Shown here piece by piece: positions 11,812-25,024 of a stretch of DNA of 64,000 nucleotides. Below the pieces are notes generated by a model. The model saw only the letters and a program-made list of their open reading frames with translations, was not told the DNA's origin and searched no databases. The DNA is from Rhyzopertha dominica (taxonomy: Eukaryota > Arthropoda > Insecta > Coleoptera > Bostrichidae), in contig QCXZ01000137.1 of the NCBI GenBank assembly GCA_025024175.1, forward strand, positions 1 to 64,000, written 5' to 3'. Both the position numbers and the translations under genes were made by a program. Numbering within the stretch: position 1 is the first letter of the stretch; every line of letters starts with the position of its first letter.

Positions 11812-14800
11812 TTATATCACAGACGAATTGGCAGCATTTTTGACCTCATCGTCGACCGAAGATGTCTCGCCTACTGGCAATGCCGCATTTACAAGGCTCT
11901 CAGCACTAACAGAACTGTTGTTCAATGTGCGAAAGCAACTTCTGACAGTGCTGCGTCTGAAGCTGTTTCTAAGAATACTTGCCACCTCAGCGGCTGTCAT
12001 ATTGGAGGTTGTCGTAGTTGCTTCAGCTAATTCCTGAGTTCGTCTATCGGAAAGTGATATATTTGGATTATTCATTTCAACCAAAACGGCACTGTAGTCT
12101 GGAGGAGAGATCTGTAACAACAAAACAATATATTTTAATTTCAAAAGCATTTAACATTGAAAAATTTCGTTGCATTGAGATATTTCGTCATAACCTACAG
12201 TGGGTGGTGTTCCAGTTTAAACCATTTTAGTGCAAAAAAAAAGTACCACAAAATTAAAAATATGAGATGACACCCATGCTAAATAGGTAGGTACCTATGT
12301 GACATCAATTTACTATAATGCATTCAACAGTTTATTTCTATTTAATTTTATTGTAAATTGGGTAATCAACATTATTCCTTATGGCATTAATTAAAAAAAA
12401 TGTAGGTGCTTGAAATTGTGAAAAGTCTGTGCACTCGCCTGATTTCAAGGGGTAAGAAAGAAAAAAATTGGCAGGTCATAAGGTGACCAATATGGCATGG
12501 CAACACCTCGAATTTTGACATGTAACATTTCGATTTGCATGCGTTAAGTTAAATCGTACTAACGGTTTTGCTAAAAGATATTAGCTTTACAAACAATTGA
12601 AAAATCCAAAACAGTACATCCTAAAATGAAGAGGATACCCGCAACAGATGTGTAAGTGTAAGATCAGTTGGGACACCACTTTTTATCTATCTACCACCTT
12701 GAATTACCTGAACCACTCCGTTTAGGTCTCGTTCTCGTGTGGTGTTGCTGGATTCCCCTAAAGTGTTGGTGATTCGTCTGATGCTCCTGCGCAAGCTGTT
12801 GCGCAAGAATTTGGCTATCTTGGCTCCAGTGGCAGTGGTGTACGAAGGTGGGGGTGTGTACTTTGGAGGAGGATCGTCGGCCGAAGCACCGACTGCCGTG
12901 GAAACTCCATTACTGAGAGAAGCAACTGCGGCTTCGTGTGCAGCCCGATCATCCATGTGCTCACCGATTGACGGTCGATACAGCAGCTGGATCCTCTACA
13001 TTAGATATGAATTTAATGATAAATATCCTAGGTTACACTGCCGACTAAAATGTATTGATTGAAACATTTGGTTGATGTTCGAATAAATATACTCGTTTAA
13101 ATTAATTTGAGTTAAATCCAATAGTATGCCGGTGTGGATAATAATAATGTGTGTTGAAAATTTAAAAATATATTATACTAAAACAGAATTTTGAAGTAAC
13201 ATAAAAAAGACCAATTATGTTTACTTCAAATAAATATATGATACATGTTCATTTATTTATAGTAAAAACTGCAAACCGTATCTAACAAAAGTGTACCTAT
13301 AATCTTAAATCTCCTAAAGAGAATAATCTGCTAACAATAAATAAAAGATGTCAAAGAGACAAAATACTAACACCTGAAGTCGTCACAGTTGCCTCCTTTG
13401 CAGCATTTAACAGAATCAAGCAAATTAAGGGTATATCAGGCGATACTGAATAAAAATAAACGTACCTCTAAAATATCGTCGGGGCCATTATTTATGTAAC
13501 GATAGCTCTGTATCATGGCAACAACAGGTACACAAAGTAGGGGCGACAGCTGTATAACAGAACCGAGCTGGCGTACCCATAAAGGCCAGTATTCTCCTGT
13601 TATTCGGTCATGCCACGTAAACAATGTCTTAAAGTTGCCGTTTTTGAAAAATGTTATGCACATCACCTAAAAAACAAAACCAAATAAAAAAGACAAAATC
13701 TGTTGTGTTCAACTCACCATTAATGCAACAGGAAGAACTACGTTCCAAGTGAAAGATAGAAGTGCCGGGGCCCAGCTTAAAACGTATTGTCCGCTGTTTG
13801 AATGAAAAATAGCAGTGACAATGGCGTCTCCGCTATATGGCCTGCCTCTAACCATAAAAACGGCAACAATTTGCAGAAATATTATCAAAAGTAACCACCA
13901 AATTCCTCCGATAGTATAATCCAAGAAGTACATTATGTATATCCCAAACTGTTGAGGAAAGAAAATCAAATGCGTATTTCTGTCAAAAAACTAGCGGATG
14001 TTACCTCAGTTGCGAGAGGGAGTCCTAGCAAAAATCCGCAGCAGCAGCTGAATAAAGTGATGGTGGTTTCCCATGATTTGAGAAGTTTTGATTTTATCCC
14101 CATTATGCCCGTTATGACACAGTGCCAGATGGCCAGTTGCTGACTTATTCCAAACAGTATCAGTGTGAAATAGAATAAAACAACCCAGAACGGCGATATT
14201 TGCTCGGACCCAAGCACAGCAAAAGTAGTGGGGATTAATTCTGTTGCGAACCTCAATACCTGTAGTCAAACACCAACTAAATCATTTGACTAAATAGAGA
14301 GCGTACAATTTTAAAAAGATCATGTCGCATTCAATTCGAACGAAACCATCTGAAAGGTGAGAATGACTTTAAAATGCAGAATCAACCGCATAGATTATCA
14401 TCTTATTTGGAATTTTGTGAGTCCATCAATACAAATAGCAATCTGTAACTGAAGTAAAATATGCGACTGTGTGCGACAAGTTAATAAATCCACAAAAAAC
14501 TGGTATGGGTCTCTGCTACTTGACAAAAGCAAATTACTGATACATACAACACAACAAATCTATGGCAAGACAAAAAAGATTTTATTTGGCAAGAAAATTT
14601 GGATGTAATCGAAAGTTTTCTTAAAAAGGACCCACCTGATACCCGCTTTGTGAAGTTTGTTCTGCACTCGATCGACTAACTCTTTCCCCAACAATAAAGG
14701 AGTAGTGTGGCATCAGTCGTACTGGAGTACTGGCCAGGCTAGGTGGCAGAGGATCATTTCTTGAACGCAAGAAACTGTATGTTGAAATACGTTCTGTAAA

Positions 14801-17800
14801 GAAAAAAAGCTAGCTGAAGACATCTTGTGTTTGCAAAATATCCACAATTACCAAAAGAATCGGGCAAGTACATGTATCCACTGGACTTGAGTATCTGAAC
14901 GCAGGTGTTGGCCAAAAAAGCAACCAATAGTAGTATGGTGAACGTCATAACAGCCACGAGACTGGAATCTCGTTGGAGCATGTGTTTATGTTTGTTGTGA
15001 GAGGCCATTTGCATGATGGACGGTCCCAATAAACCCCATGTCAGAAAGGTTTCTTGTGTCGCCGCCAACCAACACTAGAACAACAAACCAAACTTTAAGG
15101 TACATACATTGTTTCGGCCTAAAGTACCCAAGGTGCATGCTAAGATTTTCGATACAGTTAGTAAATAAATACAGCGATTAATTGGCTAGTTTACTAATTA
15201 TATTTTGATGTAGTAATATAAAATAATCTGTAAACAGAAATCATTTTATAACTTACTGTGATAATACAAATGCACATTAATTGGCTTAAAAATTGCAAGT
15301 TGCAATTGCAAATTGGGTAATTATTATATTCATCGATCCCCATCAACAGAAGTTAAATCAATGTTGGCTGTTGGTAATTTATTTCACGGAAGGTAATTGA
15401 TTGCAATTCAAACAAGCTATTGTAGTTTTTCTTGTGTGTTCCAGTTAAAACAAGCCTCCTCAATCAAAATCACTTTTGTGTGATTCATGAACTAATTTGA
15501 TTTTGTAAGGATGAAATTTATGCCTGAAGAATTCTAAAAATACTTGTGCTAGTTACTGCCGATTCACAATATACCTTAGTGAGAGACTGTGGGCCGGTTG
15601 CACAAACATATGGATCAATTAGATGACAGCGTTAACCTCGGACAAACCATAGCAACACCAATAACAACCTTAAAATTAGTGGTTACCATGGTTTGATCGG
15701 AGGTTAACACCACGATCAAATTGGTCCATGTTTGTGCAACCGGCCCTGATGCATGTTTTTCATACTAACGTGATCAAAAACTGCAACATTAACGGCTTCG
15801 TCATTAACAATGTCTGTGTGGTTACGTTTCTTTTTTATAACGAAACCAGTTTCCTTGAATATCTGCAATAATTCCAATGAATTTAATGCAATGTTCACCA
15901 GGTAATTAAGTCAAAGTCAGTAGGACGAATGAATTTAGTCTAAACTAAATTAGCAGTGTCAACAAGGGTACCAATAGATGAACACAATCCACTGTGGATT
16001 TCACAAAAACTTATTGCATGCTGAGGTAGTTCATTTTCATTTTTTTGTGAATAATTTGCGTGAATGTCAAATATTTCGACATAGTGATGTGTGATATGGA
16101 GTGGAGAGGAGGGGACCAGAAAAGGGTAACTGTTACCATCGAAATGTGTCTCCCTAGAAACAATCAAGGAAATATATGGGGTTGCTTGTTTTAACTGGGG
16201 TGTACGGTATATTCAACTGTCAGCCAATCAACTTACCTTTGAGTTAAGAAAAAACTCCTCCCAAGAAGTTTCCGGAAACAAAACTTTTACATACTGAGGC
16301 GACATCACGCCCAACAATTTCATGCACAAAATGAACAGTCCTAGAATGGGCAACAGCATGAACACAAACACCACTTTGCCATAAGACCGGAGGCCCTTGC
16401 TGAGCGATATGAACACTATCATCCACACGACCGCCAAATTGAACGCCAACTGGAATTTCACCGTTCCCTGCAGGTTACCGTTGGTTAAGTGATGCCTTTG
16501 TAATACCACGCCACTGAAGTAGTCTGGAATTGTCTCGGACAGTCGGTAACTTCCGTTTATTGGAGGTTGGATATCTGAAAACCACAGTTGTAATTTCAAA
16601 AATGGTGGCAACTTACAAGGATATCTGGTTTTTACATTCTTTTGATCTTTTTTTTGCATTCATATTCAGGGTGAAAGGTGAAAGATACAAATGATCATGC
16701 AAATGGAGAACGAGCCACAGGAATATTTAATATAAGCTTTCGATGTGCTCTGTGCAGTTACAACACGAATTAAGTTAGGTACCTACTCTATTTTTAAAAT
16801 TAATCTAAATTAACCTATCGGCATTCTATAGGGAATTGAATTAGTCAACAAAAAGAGAGATGTTACTGAATCGTTTGATCGGTATCTTATTTGAGGGTGT
16901 TGTCGTGGTTAACAAGTTGATTTTAACTAATATCAACTTTAATAAAGAGAAGAGAAACACGACCAAAGAAGACACCAAACAAAAACATTTTTTATAAGTA
17001 TTCATAAAAATGAGAAAAAAATATGTAAGTATATATTTTTTTCCATCACAGCTCAGTACAAAACAAAAAAAAACATTCAGATGCTAAAACATAATATTTG
17101 GATACTCCATACTGATGAAAAAATAACAGAAAGTGGACCCTATTTGGATCTCTGTGGATATCTGCCACCTGGACAAATTAAGAAAATATAAATAAAAAGA
17201 GTGGCATTAGAACTGTATTCGCTAGCAAAAGATTTTAATTTGAGCAGTTGGCCAGTATTTTGTTTATTGTGAACACCAGATATGCATGTTGGGCCCAACA
17301 CTTTTCTTAATATATATAAATGATCTAGCAATGGCTGAACTGCGTGGACATATTATGCAATATGCGGATGACACACTACTGCTATATTCTGGAAGCAAAG
17401 ATGCGATAACACGTGATATTACAAAGGATGCAACAACACTGGAAATGTGGTGTCAAAAGAATAGAATGTTGTTGAATGAAGAAAAATGTAGCCTATTTAA
17501 TGTAGGCGATTTTAGAATAACAAGCAACATTAAAATTAATGGTAAAGCAATAGAAACAGCAGAGGACATTAAGTATCTAGGAGTAACAATTGATAAAAAT
17601 TTAACTTTTGAACCTCATACGATTAACATAGGAAATAAAATTAGAAAGTCAATTGCCCATATACGGAGAGGAACCCACATATTAAATAAAAACGTGAAGT
17701 CACTAATCTATTATTCGTATGTCCATTCACATCTTAATTACTTGGCACCAATATGGGGTAATGCAAATAGAACAGCAATGCAGAAATTACAGAGAACGCA

Positions 17801-20800
17801 GAACAAGGCAATTAAATTAATTTATAATTTCAAAAAACTTATGCCAACAAACGATGTATACAACTATACCAAGTTACTGAATGTTGAAGAAACAATCACA
17901 TTAGAGTCAATAAAACTGGTTCATAAAATTAACATGGGTGGGTTAGTTACTGAAACCCAAATGACTTTCAACAGAAATGTTCACAATCATAATACCAGAA
18001 ATGCAAACAACGTGCATCTTGACCTGCACAGGAAGAAAAAAAACTCAAAATGCTATAACTTACAAAGGAGCAAAATTATATAATACTATTAGTGAAGAAA
18101 CGAGAAAAATAAAAAATATGAAAACTTTTGGTGTAGCAGTAAAAAAAACTCTAATGGATAGGCGTAACAATTAAGTTAGTTTTGCATTTTTCAAGTACGA
18201 TAATTTAAGACTGATTCTTTTATGTAATTAGCTTTGTATAACTTAAAACAGTAATAGTTATTAAGTGTTTAAGTGCAATAGACAACTAACTTTTATGTAG
18301 GTTTAGTTATTCTGTTTAATGTTTTCGATTTGTATAGTTTCAAATTGTCTTTATTTTTGGTTTTTTAGTTTTGATATATCTACAGGATTTATGAGATATT
18401 TCTGTTTTTTTTTTTACATATGCTTTTATATTTGTTATCTTCTTTAGATGGCACTCAGAGGGGATCTGCGCATCCTAAGAGTGCTGATAACATGTATTAC
18501 TACAGTTATAAATAAAAAATAAAAATAAAAAAAGTGCCCAGGCGAAAGCGAATGAAATGAAATTGGCCCATCAAATTATGTTCTGTCTGCCAATAACATA
18601 AGTAGGAGACGGATGAAACCCTACCTTCTCTGTAATAGATGAACGGTTCGGCCCACCTGTATCGATCCACTTTAGTAACAAACGAGTCCCTGAAGAACAC
18701 GAACATCCATGACACTCCTGTTATACTATAAAGTCCAATCAACACTTGGGACATCAACAAGGCCACACCGACGCCCTGAAATACAGGCGATATCCTCCAC
18801 ATGTCAATGACGCCAGCACCCAGCTGTTGACCCAAACAGAGCTGCAGCGTAAACAGCGGAAGACCTATCACTAAAGACAGCAGGAAGAACTGGAATATGA
18901 AGTTGGCACCGAAGCAGACTGTCAGCGTTGCAAAACGGGATATGTTGCATAGACCAACTGTGCAACTGAGACAGGCAAACATCGAGCTTAGACTGTGAGG
19001 CCACTGTCCGAGGGGGCTCTGCACTTCGGGCATGTCGTTGTGGGGTAGTCTGTCGCATGGCCTGAAATCAAACAAGCAAACCTTTACATTTTCAAATGAC
19101 GTTCATGTAATAATGAATTGTATTACTACTCCTTTTGTTAAACTGATATTATGCCATTGGTCTTTTACTTGTTCTTAGTTAGCTTCTGAAAGAATTATGA
19201 CAAAAATTGTTAAAGTATAACTCTACTTAAAAAGCATCGACACAAACAGCTTCCTGTATGCTTCTATAAAATATTTGAAAATTTTGGTTCAACATAAGCA
19301 TTGCTTGAGGAAACAAAAAACGTTTCAATTCTAGCTATGATAGTTTAGAAATGTCCATTTTTAATTAATAAACCCTTACTGCATAACATGATTGATACTG
19401 TCATTGAAGGATGAAATACATATATTATTTTTCATAACGTTTAAAAGACTTAATAATGTATTAATGAAATTAACTAATTTTTGTCATACATTTGATGACT
19501 GACTGTTAAATAGAATTTTTATAGTGATTACTTTATGTTAAAGCTGGTCTAAAACATAAATTATGCTAATGCAATTGGGCAATGGGTCCTTTTCTGTTCC
19601 CTTGAAATGGTAGCAAAAATAGTTAAACAGTACCTAGGTAATTATTTATTAATTACAAGCAATTAATGTTTATGATACATAGCAAATGTAACAAAGCGAT
19701 GATTGATAGTTCTTTTTTATTGTTTTGTATTCACAATATGGCTGGAGTAGCAGCATATATCAAAACCGTCATTGTTTTTTCCCCTACAGGATGTTTACCT
19801 AATAATGGTGAATTACGTTTTACATAGTTCGACTTTCATTGTAATGCATAGTATGACAAATTGTTAAGACTGCATAAAATAGTGACTGGAACAATTTCCT
19901 GTATCCACAAAAAAAAGTTTAAAGCTGCGTGTTAAAGACAGCACAGTCTGTTAGATTATAAATAAACCAACACACAATATTTTTCATTTACAACATAAAT
20001 ACATGCTCATGTAATAAGTTTACGCAAGTAATTAGCCAAACCCCGTCAATGTTTTTATTTTCAATAGTGTATTGTTACCTTGGAACGTTGCTTTGATGAC
20101 TAGCATTGGGCAACGAAGTGGTGGAAGTGTTAGCATTCGGAGAAGTGTCGACACTGCTTTCTAAGCTTGATTCACTGGATGTTAAGCTGCGGGATTGTCC
20201 GGAGCGTGAACTTCGTCCACTGTCAATCTCTACACTTGCCAGCAACACTGTGGGTACCCTGGCAGGCCTATCATCGTTGCTTTCAACGTTAACACTAACT
20301 TCACCATGGCTAATATTGTCATTGGGCATCGGCAGTCTGTCCAGATATCGCATGGACCTTCTCGACCATGGTTTCCCTATTATATCATTGGCAGTACAAC
20401 TGGACTCCCTCAAGGAACGAAATACAGACGAGTTATAACCCAAAGAGGACCTGCTTCTGTTGGGGAGCGTCGAACAGCCAGATATTTTCAAAATTCTATT
20501 AGTGTCTAAATCAAGGACGTGTTCCTGGTGCTCTGCTAAGTCGAGAACTTCATCCAATTGCTTCAGAGCATCCAGAGTGTCTGAATCTGACTCACCGGAC
20601 TCGTCCAACGTGATCAGAATGTCTTCTATGTCGACTGACGGTTTTGATGGGGCTGTTTCGCCTTGGGGGCGTGTGGTTTTCAATTTTTCTGCTAGAGAGG
20701 CTATACCTGAATCCAGTAAATTGTCCGAGTGGATTTCTGATGGGGAACAGCTGATATTTGGTGGTGAAGAGGTGTTTTCCAGGTCTATTAAGTCATCTGT

Positions 20801-20821
20801 GTTCTCCTCGGACGTCATCAT
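11812..20821 (-). CDS. SLC6-family sodium-dependent transporter, orphan bedraggled-like type, 11 coding exons
   Basis: Coding exons in transcript order: 20821-20079, 19061-18625, 16574-16237, 15862-15770, 15074-14852, 14793-14636, 14259-14005, 13948-13718, 13666-13466, 12995-12708, 12111-11812. All junctions have GT/AG sites and matching phase, giving 1,088 aa. Residues 1-250 are an acidic, Ser-rich cytoplasmic tail. The SLC6 core follows: a TM1 resembling the SLC6 signature but divergent (VGLCNISRF in place of VGLGNVWRF), the TM2 motif LPLFTLQLCLGQ, and later TM segments through the 13718-13948 exon. The C-terminal tail has PPxY-type motifs and two LRNS-x-RRS blocks. The exon at 14636-14793 lacks any ATG. 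Long N- and C-terminal tails fit the insect orphan transporter bedraggled better than GABA, dopamine or serotonin transporters; the substrate cannot be read. Introns carry a MITE and a LINE fragment. Confidence 0.88.
15591..15746. mobile_element. MITE with terminal inverted repeats starting GGGCCGGTTGCACAAAC
   Basis: The left end reads GGGCCGGTTGCACAAACAT and the right end is its exact reverse complement over about 19 bases. Weaker complementarity continues inward (GTTAACCTC blocks), so the 156-bp element can fold on itself. It has no coding capacity. It lies in an SLC6 intron, about 22 bases from the splice donor of the 15770-15862 exon. A clear target-site duplication was not found. Confidence 0.88.
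17283..18534 (+). mobile_element. 5'-truncated non-LTR retrotransposon (LINE) fragment with reverse-transcriptase remnant
   Basis: An open frame at 17286-18083 starts inside the RT palm domain (LGPTLFLIYINDL) and contains the catalytic YADDT box. It continues through the thumb region typical of Jockey/R1-like LINEs. The frame shifts near 18080. A 3' UTR and an A-rich tail follow (about 18510-18534). The RT fingers and the endonuclease are missing, as expected of a 5'-truncated insertion. It sits in an SLC6 intron in the opposite orientation to the gene and ends about 90 bases from the 18625-19061 exon. Confidence 0.9.
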
Positions 20822-20833
20822 TGCAGGTTTAAT

Positions 20834-22966
20834 CTGTGAGTAAGATATTATAGTTTCTTTCTGGAACGTGTTACATCTCAGTTGGTGGTTTAACGGTTAA
20901 CTCAGGCTGAACTTTATTAAATGAAATCTCAATTTGTTTTAGTATAAACGATAAATTTTGAAAACAACTGACTTATTTGTAATAGACATGTTGTGTCCAT
21001 TCAAATATAATATTTTGTTAACTTATCTCTATACAAATATGTAGTGAACATAAACATAAACATATTATCTATATAGGTAATTCTTTTTCAGGATTGTGTC
21101 CTTAAGATAAACTAACAGACGGCTACCAAGCTAGAGAAGCATATATTTAAGTATCTGTATCTATAACAAGTATCTATGTCTAAAGCATTCAGAAAAGTAC
21201 ATTTAATTATTTCAATTATTAATTATTTAAATACAGAATGTAATGTTTGGCATATCCTAAAATGGCTTTAAAATATTTCTAAATTCAATAAAATAGCAAT
21301 AATGTTTATGTATTAGGTATTTGTACACACATAATAGATAGATATATATAAACTAAAAAAGTGTTGTGTACAACATATAAAAGATGAAAAAAATAAAATT
21401 AGAGCATTAGCTCCAGTATTTATTCCTTTCTTAGTGACACTAAACAATTCATCTAGAACTGAAGCCAACCAAAACAGAAATAAAAACAAATCATAATTTA
21501 GAAAGACTCATTACATAATCAAATTTAACACATCATCATCATCATTTGGAATGAATGCTATTATATGCAACTATTTCGGTACCTACCGACTCAGTGTTTA
21601 ATAATTTTAATTATTAAAGTTAATTTTTACAAGGTAAACAAAATTCAGTTAAGGTATTAGGCCGATAAAAACAAACATTCTTACACAAAAACATGCTAAA
21701 GAAGTTAAATAAAAATTTAATAACTGATTTATAGCCTTTGCGTTGTGACAAAAGAGCTTGTTTGTATGTGACAAATAAATACATATCCTTTGTAATAAAA
21801 TTATTACTGTCGACGTCTGCGGGAGATAACGCCCAAAATCTAATACTTCGCGTGGCAGACGTTTTTCTTAAGTAAATGAAAACTGTCGACAATAATATGG
21901 TTAAAAAATATATATACCACTGTGGAAGCAAAATTTAAATGTGCTTCTTGAAACAAAAGTCGACGGCTCCTAACGATTTACGAAATAAAATAAAGTTTGT
22001 TTAATAGCAAAAATGTGCATGTACTGTTTACAGTGTTGACCTTAGAAAAATATTTTTTGTAATAACAAACGGTTATTAATGACGCGATTTTTGCGGTTTC
22101 AGATTGGAACGAAACCCTTACAGGTTGTGACTCGAATTTCGGTAAACAAAAAGGTTATTTAGAGGAATTCATGACCTCTTAGCTAACTTGTAGGGATCAG
22201 AAAAAAATATAGGTAGTCAACATTGGAGTTAAATAATTAACACCCGGGATTACAACATTTGCAGATAATGCTAATGCATCACGAGAATTTTGCAATATGT
22301 TGCGTACAAACACGTAATGTATAAAATTAAAGTTCTGTGTCGTCTAGTGGACTAGTTATTACAATCTGCATCGTTTGTACGTTTAAACATTATAAATTTA
22401 TTTCGTGTTGTTTCTTATTTGTTTACCTGCTGTTAGTTCCTTTAATCTTATTCTATTATAGAGGTAATATCAATATTCAAACGGTGTGTAAATAATTTTA
22501 GTATGTTTGGGAAGCCTCAAAAATACGACCCAAAACTCTAATCTGATGGTTACTTTTACGGCGTCGGTTAATTTTACTTAATTGGTAATTACCGGAATGG
22601 GACATTAACAAACCACACCACTCCCAGCACTGTGAATCAGCCCGAAAAAGTACGGGATACAGGACCACGCATACACAACTGTCCAAATAACGGGAACTTT
22701 GTACATTACACTATTATTGTGGTCATGCAACTATAAAATGGGGAAAGGCCAGTAACCAGGCAACGTGTAACGTTTAGACACTTACAACACGCACTACACG
22801 ACCGACAATCACAACAGAAATTAACGACGTCGCGCCCACAAAAGAAGAAATTCTATTTTCTCTGCGCGTCGTGTGGTTTGCCACGCGAAAACTCTTGAAA
22901 GTGTCCGTTGATCCGTTAAAAGCTTCGAGAGGAGTAGGAGTCGCTAGGAGGCTGCAAACAGCTTAC
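20834..22966 (-). other. Probable 5' UTR intron of the SLC6 gene
   Basis: A 3' splice acceptor (CTTACTCACAG on the minus strand) lies 12 bases upstream of the SLC6 ATG, so a non-coding upstream exon is expected. The stretch is AT-rich with a CAT microsatellite near 21533-21546. No coding frame with recognisable similarity was seen. Confidence 0.45.
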
Positions 22967-23040
22967 CTGGCCGACTAATAAATCTGTTCACTTCTTGACG
23001 TCCGTGAGCCGTTTCAAACNGCGCAGAGGGCATTGTCCAA
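22967..23040 (-). other. Candidate non-coding first exon of the SLC6 gene
   Basis: On the minus strand a strong donor (CGGCCAG|GTAAGC) lies at 22967/22966, preceded by CG-richer sequence than the surroundings. It would pair with the acceptor just before the SLC6 ATG. The upstream boundary is approximate and one N is present near 23020. This is inferred from splice sites and composition only. Confidence 0.35.
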
Positions 23041-24744
23041 GTTCTTTTACATTTTTTACGTACACTGCATTTGCAGTGTCCATGATGATTTAGGTGCAAC
23101 AAACAAAAGCACTATTTACTAACTAAAATGCACGCAATTAACATATTGCATATATGTACGCACATATAGGACAATCAGGTAGAGCCATTAGTTATGTTTT
23201 AGATCGAAACAATAACATCAAAGTCTTACATTTTGCGAAAGCAAGGGTTAAAAACTATATCATTTAGAACATTTAGAAAAAAAAAACAAAGTTGGAAAGG
23301 TACGAAAATAAATGCATTTTTTGTAAATGGAATTTGTGCGAAACATTTTCCGACATATCGATGGTACTTTACCTATACTTTTTTATAGTAATGTCTCCGT
23401 ATAACTACTATTCATCGCTAATTTTTTGTCGTTCCATAACATTCTGGGATATCAAGATAAAAAATTACAAATTTTGGTTGAATCCGTTGAAATTCAGAGC
23501 TTTTTTTGGTAACCTTTGATTAATTTTTTTATAATTTTAGCTATTTATACCGGGCTTAACCCTGCTAAATTCGTCAACCAGATGCGCAACAATATAAGGG
23601 CCAATCGCATCAAATCCATTAACAATCCCCTTGAGAGAATTTAGGCGAATTTCATTTCAATTAGGAAATGTTGGATGAATGTTGCTACATGATTTATTTA
23701 TAAAATAGGTATTAGTGATTATTGTTTATATTTTTGTAATTTATTTTTAATGCTGTCTTGGCATTGTATATCAAATTGTTATATTTTCATAAAATTGGTA
23801 ATAAAATGGAGTTCTTTAGAAAGCTGCCTGTATTTCGGAAACGGCTGGTGTGGTTAATACTGATCTGAAGCACTAACATCTAGCGGCAGACGATCAAACT
23901 AACAGACGACCAGAGATATAACTTTAACTACACACAAAGTGCAAACCCGTTTGACTGCTCATATCGTGTTTTGGCTGTTGTTAGAACTTTATGTTTGCTG
24001 TAATATAACCAATTTTTGTTGTATAAGACATTAATATTTATGATCACATACGTACTTCAATGTCAATGTAACCCCCAACCCCAAAACAAGATGTAACCGA
24101 TCCAACTGGTTACAGCTCATTTTGTAGTTATGTCTCTGGTTCGTGGATGCTAGTTTGTGCAACTGTCGGTAGATGTAGCAATTGAGAAATGCGCCAGATT
24201 TAAGAGAATCTGAAGACCAGTACCGTTGTCTGAATAATACGTCAGTGCTCAAATTCTGTATGTTTTAATGGTAGAAGGCAGCACTAGCTTGACAGAGTCA
24301 GCTGCCGATTCAGTTTTAATGCAATAAACAATAATCGGAGTGGTGATCTACTATTTGAAGACACTAAGCGGATTTGGCTTGTCCTGTAAGGAAAGTTGTC
24401 GCCAGGGAGGAAATAATCATGCTATAGTGGTGGCCTAATTTCTAGGTGAAAAGTATAACGTTGCCATCGTACGGCATCGAGCAGTAACAGATTCTGTGAG
24501 ATATCCAAGAAACCTGACACATCGAGGCAAGAACATTTGCATAATTAATACTATAATTTTGTTTTTTTTTAGCACCCTGTATACTTACTGCGATGTTTAT
24601 TATTTATATTTTCTATACAGACTAGGTATATTTTTGGCTGTTCGTTACAGCACTGTAGTTAAAAAGGCTCTTAAACTTAAATATGCAGTTAAATAAACCG
24701 TAGTACTTTAGCTAACGATTAAATAAATGTGTGAACATATTTTT
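23041..24744. other. Intergenic AT-rich region, no gene seen
   Basis: About 1.7 kb between the candidate SLC6 first exon and the end of the glutaredoxin-like gene. Open frames are short and of skewed composition and resemble no family I know. The left part should include the SLC6 promoter. Confidence 0.5.
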
Positions 24745-24760
24745 CAATTGTTTTAAAATT

Positions 24761-25024
24761 TTATTGCAATCGTTCCAATCTAATTTGTAAAAGCCGTTCA
24801 TCCAAGGAGTGCTTACAAAGAAACTCATTGTTAAGAAACAGCACAGGAATTTCATATTTATACAATTCCCACCATTTCACATTTTCTTTCTGTGAGATAT
24901 CCACAAGTTCTAAATGTAAGATATTTTTTTCTAGATAGGGATGTAGTTTTAGCTTGACCTGATCACACAGGGGACATGGATCCTTAGTATACAGTGTGAT
25001 TTTTGGAAGTTCATCCTTCGGCAT
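24761..25024 (-). CDS. Glutaredoxin-like protein (C5orf63/YDR286C type)
   Basis: An 87-residue protein with the start KDELPKITLYTKDPCPLCDQ: a beta strand followed by a CPLC active-site motif at about residues 17-20. It continues with a helix, a second strand and a cis-Pro region (EIPVLFLN), so it has the whole thioredoxin/glutaredoxin-like fold. This matches the small single-domain glutaredoxin-like family typified by human C5orf63. Redox activity through the two cysteines is inferred. A 3' splice-like site (TTTTATCCATAG) lies just upstream of this ATG, so an additional 5' exon, perhaps a targeting sequence, may precede it; I could not find one in frame. Confidence 0.85.
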   Translation of the reverse strand: MPKDELPKITLYTKDPCPLCDQVKLKLHPYLEKNILHLELVDISQKENVKWWELYKYEIPVLFLNNEFLCKHSLDERLLQIRLERLQ

